NCBI GenBank assembly: GCA_024640445.1
Contig: JAHEEZ010000112.1
Location: forward strand, 1-10,903
DNA: 10,903 bases
Reading direction: 5' to 3'
Source of the DNA: Acidobacteriota bacterium
GTDB taxonomy: Bacteria; Acidobacteriota; Blastocatellia; Pyrinomonadales; Pyrinomonadaceae
A program made the translations under genes and the position numbers. Every line of letters starts with the position of its first letter. Position 1 is the first letter of the stretch. Below, in pieces: positions 1 to 5,994 of the stretch. The notes beneath the pieces are model-generated. The model did not search any database and was not told the origin of the DNA. It saw only the letters and a list, made by a program, of their open reading frames with translations.

Positions 1-561
1 ACACAGGGATTCAAGCACGAAGGCGACCTGATCGCGCTGCTGGGAACGACTGAAGATGATCTTTCCGTAAGCGAATACGCTCAAAGCGTCCTGGGGTTGT
101 CGACAAACGACCTGATCGAGATCGGTTCGGTCCCGCGGATCGATCTCAGGCACGAAAGAGCGGTTCAGGAAACCTGTTTGAAACTCGTGGACGAGATGCT
201 TATCAACTCCGCTCACGATTGTTCGGACGGCGGTTTGGCAGTCGCGGTCACGGAATGCTGTTTCTCTTCGCTCAACAACGCGCCTGATGGTGCCTCGATC
301 GAGCTTGTTTCCGGAGGCCTGGAGCGCGAAACAGTTCTCTTCTCCGAATCTCCTTCGAGGATCCTGATAAGTTTCGATCCCGAGCATCTTGAAGCGATCC
401 GCGCTATAGCGCACGACCATGACACCCCGTTCGAGGTTATCGGGAAGGTGGAAGGAGACGACCTGAAGATTGAGATCGACGGCGAAAAGGCTGTCAGCGC
501 TCCGGTCACTGACCTGGAATCAGCCTGGAAAAACGCGCTTGCATCCGTACTCGAGAACTAA
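1..561 (+). CDS. purL: Phosphoribosylformylglycinamidine synthase subunit PurL, C-terminal part
   Basis: This is the 3' end of a gene that enters from the left edge; frame 1 is open from base 1 and stops with TAA at 559-561, giving 186 visible codons. PurL is the ATP-dependent synthetase subunit that converts FGAR to FGAM in cytosolic purine synthesis. The visible part is its C-terminal AIRS-like domain: a GDLIALLG strand near the start, then SVPRIDL, the signature SAHDCSDGGLAVAV, and SESPSRILISF near the end. The protein stops shortly after the AIRS-like domain, with no glutaminase domain following. This fits the small PurL that works with separate PurS and PurQ, although the N-terminal part is outside the window. 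A TTG at 97 could be read as a start but lies inside the conserved domain and is not a real one. Confidence 0.95.
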   Translation, partial: TQGFKHEGDLIALLGTTEDDLSVSEYAQSVLGLSTNDLIEIGSVPRIDLRHERAVQETCLKLVDEMLINSAHDCSDGGLAVAVTECCFSSLNNAPDGASIELVSGGLERETVLFSESPSRILISFDPEHLEAIRAIAHDHDTPFEVIGKVEGDDLKIEIDGEKAVSAPVTDLESAWKNALASVLEN

Positions 562-568
562 AGGAATT

Positions 569-595
569 AACCGCAGAGTCGCAGGGAACGCAAAG
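569..595. repeat. Degenerate dispersed intergenic repeat (CGCAG/CGCAG/CGCAAAG type)
   Basis: Just after the purL stop lies a stretch with the phrase CCGCAGAGTCGCAGGGAACG followed by CAAAG. It resembles a short dispersed repeat that I recall from intergenic regions of many environmental bacterial genomes. Only one copy is visible here, so its repeat nature rests on memory rather than on this window. No terminator hairpin is evident between purL and hemW. Confidence 0.35.
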
Positions 596-677
596 TATTT
601 TCGATCGTCTTTCCTCCTTCCTCCGTACTCGTCCCTCAGTACCCATCAACCATCACCCATCACTCTCCCTGTTGGTG

Positions 678-683
678 TAAACT
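678..683 (+). promoter_or_regulatory. Possible -10 box for a leaderless hemW transcript
   Basis: TAAACT ends 6 nt before the hemW ATG, and there is no purine-rich ribosome binding site in between. That spacing would place transcription initiation at or next to the start codon. No convincing -35 box is visible, so the call is tentative. Confidence 0.3.
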
Positions 684-689
684 CTCCAT

Positions 690-1961
690 ATGCCCGCAGG
701 CGTGTACATCCACATACCTTTCTGCAAGTCCCGTTGTTCGTACTGTGACTTCGCAACCGATGTTTTTCGCAGTGAGGAAGCTGTCGAGCGGTATGTGAAG
801 GCGCTGATCAGGGAGACAGACGTAGTATGGGCGGGACTTGTCCAATCCCGTGAGCTCGATGAAGGGGTAGGGCTTGTCCCTGCCCGTGAGTTCGATGTAG
901 GGGCAGGGCTTGTCCCTGCCCGTGAGCGGAACGAAAGAGTCAGTAGCTCCTCAGTCCTCAGTACTCGGTCCCCATCACTTCTTTTCGACACGATCTACTT
1001 CGGCGGCGGAACGCCCTCTCTACTGTCCGCTGATCAGCTGGAAAGAATCCTGGCAGCCGTTCGCGAACACCATGCTATCTCCGAAGATGCGGAGATCACC
1101 GTCGAGATGAATCCCGCGACCGTAACCCTCGATCAACTTCAGGACTTTCGCTCGCTCGGCGTGAACCGCGCGAGCTTTGGCGTGCAGACATTCGATGACC
1201 GCTCGCTGAAACTCCTTGCACGGGGTCACGACGCGGAAGACGCCCGGAAAACCTTCGATCTTCTCAGAACCGCGGGCTTCGACAACGTCAGCTTCGATCT
1301 TATCGCTGGACTGCCGCACCAGACTCTCGAAGGCTGGAAGAAGAACCTTGATGAAGCGACCGCGATGTCGCCCGAACATATTTCGCTTTATCTTCTCGAG
1401 ATCCACGAGGCCACGCCTCTCGCGGAACAGGTGCGTTCCGGCAGACAGCCGTTTCCTGACGAAGAACTTGCGGCTGAAATGTACAACGTGATGCTGGAGC
1501 GTCTGGAGTCAGCCGGATATGAACAGTACGAGATATCAAATTTCGCGCGCCCGGGCCGGGAATCCCGCCACAACCTGAAGTACTGGGAACTCGATCCCGT
1601 TGTCGGTTATGGAGTGTCCGCGCATTCCTTCGACGGCAAAGAGCGTCGCTGGTCAAACATCCGCGATACGAGCGCCTATGTGAAAGCCGTCGAGCTTGGC
1701 GACTCGCCGGTGATCGAGGAATCTATCCTCGAGTCGAAGCAACTGATGGCGGAGTTCGCGTTTCTCAAATTACGTTTGAACAAAGGACTTGACCTTGGCG
1801 AGTATGAAAGACGATTCGGCTTTTCGGTCTCTCGGGAACTGGGACCGGACCTCAAAAGGATCTCTGATATTGGTCTTGTTGAGATAACGGATCAGAACTT
1901 CCTTAAACTCACGAAGAAAGGAATGGTCTACTCGAACGAGGTATTCGAGATCTTTGTTTGA
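690..1961 (+). CDS. hemW: Radical SAM heme chaperone HemW, with an in-frame repeat insertion
   Basis: HemW is a cytosolic radical SAM protein of the HemN-like family that binds heme and is thought to deliver it to apoproteins. The cluster motif is C12-x3-C16-x2-C19 followed by Asp-Phe. HemN coproporphyrinogen dehydrogenases carry a fourth cysteine two residues later, so this is HemW rather than HemN. Other landmarks are GGGTPS at residues 105-110, then EMNPATV, GVNRASFGVQTF, GLPHQT, GYEQYEISNFA and RHNLKYW, and a HemW C-terminal domain ending in LTKKGMVYSNEVFE. At 423 residues it is longer than a typical HemW (E. coli about 378). The excess sits between residues 46 and 98, where three 12-residue repeats and a serine-rich stretch replace what is normally a short linker. 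The core motifs are intact, so the gene is probably functional. The start has no Shine-Dalgarno; a TAAACT box lies 6 nt upstream of the ATG. Confidence 0.93.
   Translation: MPAGVYIHIPFCKSRCSYCDFATDVFRSEEAVERYVKALIRETDVVWAGLVQSRELDEGVGLVPAREFDVGAGLVPARERNERVSSSSVLSTRSPSLLFDTIYFGGGTPSLLSADQLERILAAVREHHAISEDAEITVEMNPATVTLDQLQDFRSLGVNRASFGVQTFDDRSLKLLARGHDAEDARKTFDLLRTAGFDNVSFDLIAGLPHQTLEGWKKNLDEATAMSPEHISLYLLEIHEATPLAEQVRSGRQPFPDEELAAEMYNVMLERLESAGYEQYEISNFARPGRESRHNLKYWELDPVVGYGVSAHSFDGKERRWSNIRDTSAYVKAVELGDSPVIEESILESKQLMAEFAFLKLRLNKGLDLGEYERRFGFSVSRELGPDLKRISDIGLVEITDQNFLKLTKKGMVYSNEVFEIFV
825..932 (+). repeat. Three tandem 36-bp palindromic repeats inside hemW
   Basis: The units are 825-860, 861-896 and 897-932, each exactly 36 bp (12 codons), so the reading frame is kept. 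Each unit contains a core hairpin. In unit 3 it is a perfect 8-bp stem GGGCAGGG/CCCTGCCC around a CTTGT loop (901-921). Unit 2 (865-885) has one G-T wobble, and unit 1 is more decayed. The encoded peptides share GLV(P/Q)(A/S)RE. The core resembles a small palindromic repeat known to me as dispersed in other bacterial genomes. No further copy is visible in this window. Confidence 0.9.
933..982 (+). repeat. Low-complexity stretch after the hemW repeats
   Basis: This block, rich in CAGT and CCTCAG words, encodes a serine-rich stretch ending in TRSPS, a type of sequence not normal for HemW at this position. It shares the words GTCC, CTCAGTAC and CCCATCACT, in the same order, with the non-coding stretch at 631-664 just upstream of hemW. 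This suggests that the insertion includes intergenic-type repeat material. Confidence 0.55.
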
Positions 1962-2128
1962 AGGCTTTGATCCGGCTGTTGACATCGGCCTGCAGATCAC
2001 GGAAATACCGAGCTTCCATCAAATCAGCCTTGGGGAAGAACAGCGAGAATTAGGAAGATCGTCACGCGGGTCTGATCATTGCTCTTGAATCGACATCTCG
2101 TCCGAAACCGAGGCAAAGAATTTCAGGC

Positions 2129-2285
2129 CACGGATGAATACTGATGCGAAAAGTTGATCAAGAGAAGACGATCAGTCGCCTTCCAGGATCTTCCGAAACC
2201 GCGTTCTCCGCGCGGATCCAAACGATTTCGAAGAGTGCCTGATCCGATCCTTAGGATAATCTTCTCCCATCCGTGTTCATCTGTG
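2129..2285. repeat. Imperfect inverted-repeat element with CACGGATGAA-type ends
   Basis: The left arm at 2129-2146 and the reverse complement of the right arm at 2268-2285 match at 15 of 18 positions (CACGGATGAATACTGATG versus CACAGATGAACACGGATG). About 120 bp lie between them. The arms resemble a CACGGATGAACACGGAT-type dispersed repeat that I recall from intergenic regions of Acidobacteriota, Planctomycetes and related environmental genomes. There is no transposase, so if mobile it would be non-autonomous. A minus-strand 60-codon frame across it is probably spurious. Confidence 0.55.
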
Positions 2286-2318
2286 ATCGGTCTTCCAACC
2301 GCCATTTGTGCTTTTATT

Positions 2319-2341
2319 TGACCAGATTGAAACTTTGGTCA
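2319..2341. promoter_or_regulatory. Operator-like palindrome TGACCA-N11-TGGTCA
   Basis: A 6-bp perfect inverted repeat with an 11-nt spacer lies about 140 bp upstream of the DUF2911-TPR gene. It could be a transcription factor site, since two half-sites about 17 bp apart centre to centre is plausible for a dimer. No regulator gene is nearby and the short arms could arise by chance. Confidence 0.25.
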
Positions 2342-2442
2342 TTTTGAACCGTATGACCCTCCAGAAGCTGACCGGAATAAGGCGCAGTGTGCCCGGCCCC
2401 GGTCTCTTACATTTTTAGTACCCACAAATTCTCAGGAGATAT

Positions 2443-2474
2443 GACGCGCGCGGGAGAGTCTGTCCGCGCCCGTC
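2443..2474 (+). promoter_or_regulatory. GC-rich 5'-leader hairpin between an SD-like AGGAG and the start codon
   Basis: GACG-C-GCGCGG (2443-2453) pairs with CCGCGC-C-CGTC (2464-2474), giving ten G-C or A-T pairs with a single C-C mismatch around a 10-nt loop. The AGGAG at 2434-2438 lies just 5' of the stem, and the ATG at 2484 lies 9 nt 3' of it. Folding would bring AGGAG to about 13 unpaired nucleotides from the start, whereas unfolded it is 45 nt away. A role in controlling translation is inferred. Confidence 0.45.
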
Positions 2475-2483
2475 AACAACACT

Positions 2484-3608
2484 ATGAAATCATCAAAACG
2501 ATCGCTCAAGGTCCAGTTTTTATGGGTCATGCTTTCCCTTCTTGTTCTTGTCGGAACCGCATTCTCTCAAGACCAGAATGTAACGGTTCCGAATTCCGTC
2601 AGCCCTTCAGCGGAGGTCCGACAAACGATTGGGTTAACCAAGGTCGTAGTCAACTACTCACGACCGCGCGTGACACTCAACGGCGTGGATCGCAGCGGAA
2701 AGGTCTGGGGCCAGCTTGTCCCGTTCGGCTTCAACGTTCTCCCGGCCGGGAACGGCGGGAAGAACCCCTGGCGAGCCGGTGCGAACGAGAACACGACAAT
2801 AAGCTTTTCGGAAGAGGTCGCCATCGACGGGAACCCTCTCCCGGCTGGAGTCTATGGCCTCCATATGGCTATCTGGGATAACGGCCGCGTCACGATCATC
2901 TTTTCCTACAATCACACATCCTGGGGCAGTTTCTTTTACAAAGAGGAAGAAGACGCCCTGCGCGTGGATGTGATGTCGAGGGAGATCCCCCACACTGAAG
3001 TTCTTACCTATGACTTCACCGAAATGGGCAGTGACTACGCGGTTCTTTCCCTCTCGTGGGAAAAGAAACAGATACCGATCAAGATAGCAGTAGATGTGCA
3101 CAAGACGGTTCTCGCCAACTTCAGAAAGGAGCTTAGAAGTTTTCCAGCATTCTTCTGGCAGGGATTCCAGACTGCAGCGCAGTATTGCCTGAATAACAAT
3201 ATCAATCACGAAGAAGCCCTTCAGTGGGCCGAGATCGCGATCGCCAGAAACCGATCGTTCGCGACGCTCACCACGAAAGGCGGATTACTCCTTCAAAGCG
3301 GCAAACAACCGGAAGGTGACAAAGCACTTGAAGAGGCAGCGGAAGTAGCCAACAAAGCGCAGTTGAATAGTCTCGGCTACCAGATGCTTGGACAGGATCG
3401 CTTTGACAGGGCGATCAAATTCCTCAAGCTCAACGTCGAACGATTTCCGGCGGACCCGAACGGCTACGATAGCCTTGGCGAAGCATATAAGTTGTCAGGC
3501 GACCGGGAGAATGCCATCGTGAACCTGCGGAAATCGCTCTCGCTCGATCCTCCGCCGAACGTTAAGGCGAACTCTGAGAAGTTGTTGAGAGAACTAGGTG
3601 TAAACTGA
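2484..3608 (+). CDS. Exported DUF2911 domain protein with C-terminal TPR repeats
   Basis: The 374-residue protein begins with a signal peptide: a basic start, a hydrophobic run LWVMLSLLVLVGTAF, and probable cleavage before QDQN around residue 29. Residues about 40-200 match the DUF2911 pattern: SPSAEVRQTIGLTKV, YSRPR, a Trp-Arg-x-Gly-Ala-Asn motif (WRAGANENTTI), LPAGVYGL, and a late LSLSWEKK. DUF2911 has no established function. Residues about 220-370 are helical, with TPR-like units near the end (FDRAIKFLKLNVERFP, then NGYDSLGEAYKLSGD), so a role in protein contacts in the periplasm or at the cell surface is plausible. The ATG at 2484 is the only start available, because an in-frame TGA sits at 2442-2444. 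It has no adjacent Shine-Dalgarno but lies just after a leader hairpin. The gene stands alone and is closed by the terminator at 3627-3663. Confidence 0.88.
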   Translation: MKSSKRSLKVQFLWVMLSLLVLVGTAFSQDQNVTVPNSVSPSAEVRQTIGLTKVVVNYSRPRVTLNGVDRSGKVWGQLVPFGFNVLPAGNGGKNPWRAGANENTTISFSEEVAIDGNPLPAGVYGLHMAIWDNGRVTIIFSYNHTSWGSFFYKEEEDALRVDVMSREIPHTEVLTYDFTEMGSDYAVLSLSWEKKQIPIKIAVDVHKTVLANFRKELRSFPAFFWQGFQTAAQYCLNNNINHEEALQWAEIAIARNRSFATLTTKGGLLLQSGKQPEGDKALEEAAEVANKAQLNSLGYQMLGQDRFDRAIKFLKLNVERFPADPNGYDSLGEAYKLSGDRENAIVNLRKSLSLDPPPNVKANSEKLLRELGVN

Positions 3609-3626
3609 GGCGAGGCAAGAGATGAA

Positions 3627-3663
3627 AGTCGGGATGGTGAAGTTATTGTCATCCCGGCTTTTC
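3627..3663 (+). terminator. Rho-independent terminator after the DUF2911-TPR gene
   Basis: AGTCGGGATG pairs with CATCCCGGCT across a 13-nt loop (10 bp, one G-T wobble), followed by a short T-rich run. It begins 19 nt after the stop codon. Confidence 0.85.
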
Positions 3664-3727
3664 TGAAACCGCTCCCTTTTACGAGCGCCTTTGCTATTTA
3701 GTAACATTTGAGGGACATAGATATTGC

Positions 3728-3755
3728 GGACGCCGCCATAAACAACGGCGCGTCC
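3728..3755 (+). promoter_or_regulatory. Hairpin in the leader of the serine protease gene
   Basis: GGACG-C-CGCC pairs with GGCG-CGTCC (9 bp with one bulged C) around an A-rich 9-nt loop, about 55 nt before the protease start. A smaller CTGC/GCAG hairpin follows at about 3762-3775. There is no T-tract, so it is not a terminator. A regulatory role is only inferred. Confidence 0.35.
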
Positions 3756-3808
3756 ACGAATCTGCATCGAAGCAGGCGTTAATACTTCATACAGGGAAGT
3801 GAGTAATT

Positions 3809-5005
3809 ATGGGACAGAAAGCTACTTATCAGCTGACGGCGCGTCAGTTGGTCGTTTTGGCGGTGGTTTCTTCGTTGATAGCTGTAGCCGTCGTTGCAGC
3901 CGTGTCGAGTTCCGGCATCGGGTTGAACCTTTTCGGTTCGGATGAACAGGCGCAGAAGGCCTTCGCCGAAACCACTCGCACCGAGGTCACGGATCCTTCG
4001 ACGGTCAGTGACGAGCAGAACAGCATAGAGGTCTACAAGAAGATGTCGCCAGGCGTCGCGTTCATCACTACCAGCGCTCGTTTTGAGACCTGGCTTGGTG
4101 AAGAGTTCGAGCGAGAGAGCGGAAATGGTTCCGGTTCGGTCATCGACAACCAAGGCCATATTCTGACCAACTTCCACGTGGTCCAAAACGCTTCAAAGCT
4201 GACGGTCAGCTTTGGCGGGAACAAGGTCTATCCTGCGCAGGTTGTCGGCGGAGATCCGGACACGGATCTTGCGGTCATCAAGATTACACCTCCTGCGGAA
4301 GGTCTCACGGTGATACCGCTCGGCGATTCCTCGGCGCTTCAGGTGGGTCAGAAGGTTCTCGCAATTGGTAATCCGTTCGGACTCGACAGGACGCTGACGA
4401 CGGGAGTGATCTCCGGACTCCAGCGACCGATTCGGGCGAGGAACGGACGGCCGATAGACGCGGCGATCCAAACAGACGCATCGATCAATCCGGGCAATTC
4501 CGGCGGGCCTCTTCTGGACAAATACGGTCGGATGATCGGTATCAACTCACAGATCCTTTCGCCCTCGGGCGCTTCCGCGGGCGTGGGTTTTGCCGTACCT
4601 GTCAGCACAGCGAAGCGCGTAGTGCCCCAGCTCATTCAGTTCGGCGAGGTGCGACGACCGAAACTTGGCGCGACTTTCTATCCGGTCGAACAGCTTAGAG
4701 ACAGGGGGCTGAGACTTCCAATAGAAAAAGGCCTTCTGATAGGAAGGATCCTCCCCGGCGGATCGATCGACCGGGCAGGTCTGCGCGGGCTGTCGAGCGA
4801 CGGCGAAAACATGATCGTAGGGGATATCATCACCTCTATCGACGGAACGGAAGTGTCAAACATTGATGACCTCTACCGTTTTCTTGACAAGAAGAAGATC
4901 GGAGAATCCATCGATGTGACAGTGTACCGCAAAGGAGGCTCCGTTACGCTGCCGGTGAAGTTGATCCAGCAACCGGACACGGGAAACGGGACAAGCAGAT
5001 TTTGA
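3809..5005 (+). CDS. HtrA/DegQ-type trypsin-like serine protease with PDZ domain
   Basis: The 398-residue protein is an S1C-family protease, expected to degrade or guard misfolded proteins in the periplasm. One hydrophobic segment (residues about 13-36) after a short cytoplasmic start looks like an uncleaved anchor. The trypsin-like domain follows, with the catalytic triad His123 (LTNFHVV), Asp153 (DTDLAVI) and Ser231 (TDASINPGNSGGPL). A single PDZ domain fills roughly residues 265-392 (GLLIGRILPGGSIDRAGL, then VGDIITSIDGTEV). One PDZ rather than two, plus the anchor, makes it closer to DegS or HhoA-like proteins than to DegP. The ATG at 3809 has a good Shine-Dalgarno (GGGAAGTGAG, 5 nt away). 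The gene is flanked by terminators on both sides, so it is a single unit. The precise subfamily cannot be fixed by eye. Confidence 0.93.
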   Translation: MGQKATYQLTARQLVVLAVVSSLIAVAVVAAVSSSGIGLNLFGSDEQAQKAFAETTRTEVTDPSTVSDEQNSIEVYKKMSPGVAFITTSARFETWLGEEFERESGNGSGSVIDNQGHILTNFHVVQNASKLTVSFGGNKVYPAQVVGGDPDTDLAVIKITPPAEGLTVIPLGDSSALQVGQKVLAIGNPFGLDRTLTTGVISGLQRPIRARNGRPIDAAIQTDASINPGNSGGPLLDKYGRMIGINSQILSPSGASAGVGFAVPVSTAKRVVPQLIQFGEVRRPKLGATFYPVEQLRDRGLRLPIEKGLLIGRILPGGSIDRAGLRGLSSDGENMIVGDIITSIDGTEVSNIDDLYRFLDKKKIGESIDVTVYRKGGSVTLPVKLIQQPDTGNGTSRF

Positions 5006-5028
5006 CGGAAGCTTCGAAGTGAGCACCG

Positions 5029-5061
5029 AAACGCAGGCGGGAATTCTCGCCTGCGTTTTTC
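5029..5061 (+). terminator. Rho-independent terminator after the serine protease
   Basis: AAACGCAGGCG pairs with CGCCTGCGTTT, extended by inner G-T and G-C pairs around an AATT loop, and runs into a T-rich tract. It starts 23 nt after the stop codon. This is one of the strongest hairpins in the window. Confidence 0.92.
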
Positions 5062-5084
5062 TTGTGTGCTAATGTTCATAAACT

Positions 5085-5318
5085 ATGGTCCGGATCGATC
5101 TGAAGGATTTTTATAATGAAGGATTTGGATGGATCTGCAGACATTGCGCAGATCAAAATGCCGGGGAGGAGCCGGTCAACAGGCTTCTCGCGGAAGGCGA
5201 GGCCGAAGGAAAGCAGCCGAAGTTATCAACCGATGCGCTCGCAAAGTGGGCAGACAAGGAGCAAAGGACTTTGATCTGTCCCGTATGCGGGATCACAGAA
5301 CTCGCCGAGAAGTACTGA
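5085..5318 (+). CDS. Small four-cysteine putative zinc-binding protein
   Basis: This 77-residue protein does not match a family that I recognise. It has two CxxC pairs, Cys18/Cys21 (WICRHC) and Cys65/Cys68 (ICPVCG), separated by an acidic, probably helical middle section. Two CxxC knuckles are the usual layout of a zinc ribbon or rubredoxin-like fold, so zinc binding is likely but unproven. It has no signal peptide and should be cytosolic. Its stop codon is only 3 nt before the methyltransferase start, so the two genes are almost certainly co-transcribed and perhaps translationally coupled. A TAATGT box 9 nt upstream of the ATG might be the promoter; there is no Shine-Dalgarno. Its frame, the clean placement between a terminator and the next gene, and the paired cysteines support a real gene. 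Confidence 0.75.
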   Translation: MVRIDLKDFYNEGFGWICRHCADQNAGEEPVNRLLAEGEAEGKQPKLSTDALAKWADKEQRTLICPVCGITELAEKY

Positions 5319-5321
5319 ACG

Positions 5322-5894
5322 ATGGATTCGATCGAAACACAGGGAGCGGAAAGGATACTCGACGTTGGGTGCGGCAACAACAAGGTCGAGGGAGCCGTTG
5401 GGCTGGACAACAACCCGAAGACCTCGGCAGACGTTATCCACGACCTCGGCGATGTGCCGTATCCGTTCACGGACAGCGAGTTCGACCACGTTGTCTCGCG
5501 GCACGTGATCGAGCACGTCCCGGATGTCATAGCTTTCGTGGAAGAGCTCTACCGGGTCACCCGTAACGGCGGCACGATCGAGATTCTCACACCGCATTAC
5601 ACCAATGCGGACTGGGCAAACGACCCGACCCACCGCAACCATTTTAATTCATATTCATTTAATACGTTCGTTTCCGGACGGCAGGTATTCGACTTCTACA
5701 CCGACGTCCGACTCCGGCCCGTTCTCGCAACGGTCTCGCTTGCAAACCTTTGGCGGGCCATCGGGATCGAGTTCCTGGTGAACCTGGACGAAAAGTCTCC
5801 GCGTTTCCGTTTCATAAGGAAATTCTGGGAACAATACCTCAGCTACATCATCCGCGGGAAAGAGCTGCGGTTCATCTTCATAGTGGATAAATAG
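5322..5894 (+). CDS. Class I SAM-dependent methyltransferase
   Basis: This 190-residue protein is of the Methyltransf_11 type. Motif I is ILDVGCG (residues 12-18), the acidic end of strand 2 is Asp29 (GLDNN), and the motif IV/post region reads FDHVVSRHVIEHVPD (about 54-68), followed by LYRVTRNGGTIEI and a DPTHRNHF segment. The arrangement, with a short N-terminus and a DPxH motif, is common in methyltransferases near glycan or lipid biosynthesis genes, but the substrate cannot be read from the sequence. It starts 3 nt after the upstream four-cysteine protein and shares its transcript. A local AT-rich patch at 5641-5670 (Asn/Phe/Tyr codons) contrasts with the GC-richer neighbours but lies in a conserved-looking loop. 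No obvious terminator follows. Confidence 0.88.
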   Translation: MDSIETQGAERILDVGCGNNKVEGAVGLDNNPKTSADVIHDLGDVPYPFTDSEFDHVVSRHVIEHVPDVIAFVEELYRVTRNGGTIEILTPHYTNADWANDPTHRNHFNSYSFNTFVSGRQVFDFYTDVRLRPVLATVSLANLWRAIGIEFLVNLDEKSPRFRFIRKFWEQYLSYIIRGKELRFIFIVDK

Positions 5895-5994
5895 GCCGGC
5901 GGCGGCGCCCGCAAATCTCTTAGCCAACTGTTTTCGCCTGATGTATCATCTTTAACGTGCGTCTCCCATGACCGCAATTTTACTGAGGTATTTA

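Larger units (their letters stand above)
1962..2483. other. 522-bp intergenic region without a convincing gene
   Basis: No open frame here looks like a real protein. It holds an imperfect inverted repeat (2129-2285), a TGACCA/TGGTCA palindrome (2319-2341), an AGGAG sequence at 2434-2438 and a GC-rich hairpin (2443-2474) just before the next gene. No clear Rho-independent terminator follows hemW. On the minus strand around 1965-2070 two short peptide-like stretches in different frames hint at a decayed gene, but they are too short to call. Confidence 0.7.

Noticed and set aside
825..932. 36-bp periodic repeats as a CRISPR array
   Set aside because: The units are directly adjacent with no unique spacers, they lie inside a conserved coding gene, and no cas gene is near.
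653..991. Minus-strand open frame of 112 codons with RAGTSP repeats
   Set aside because: It is antisense to hemW and its repetitive peptide simply mirrors the palindromic DNA repeats; hemW has the conserved motifs.
1020..1656. Long minus-strand frames antisense to hemW
   Set aside because: They are shadow frames of a gene with a strong family match and show no motifs of their own.
2123..2305. Minus-strand 60-codon frame in the intergenic gap
   Set aside because: It spans the inverted-repeat element and its ends are translations of the repeat arms, a frequent source of spurious annotations.
2387..2881. Plus-strand 164-codon frame with AGGAG before an ATG at 2441
   Set aside because: It overlaps the DUF2911 gene out of frame and has arginine-rich, domain-free composition; the AGGAG is only 2 nt from that ATG.
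5641..5670. AT-rich patch in the methyltransferase as a sign of insertion or transfer
   Set aside because: The patch encodes the segment after the DPTH motif that is expected in the family, and frame and length are normal.
5895..5994. GC-rich GGCCGGCGGCGGCGCC stretch as a terminator
   Set aside because: It does not form a clean stem-loop followed by a T-tract.
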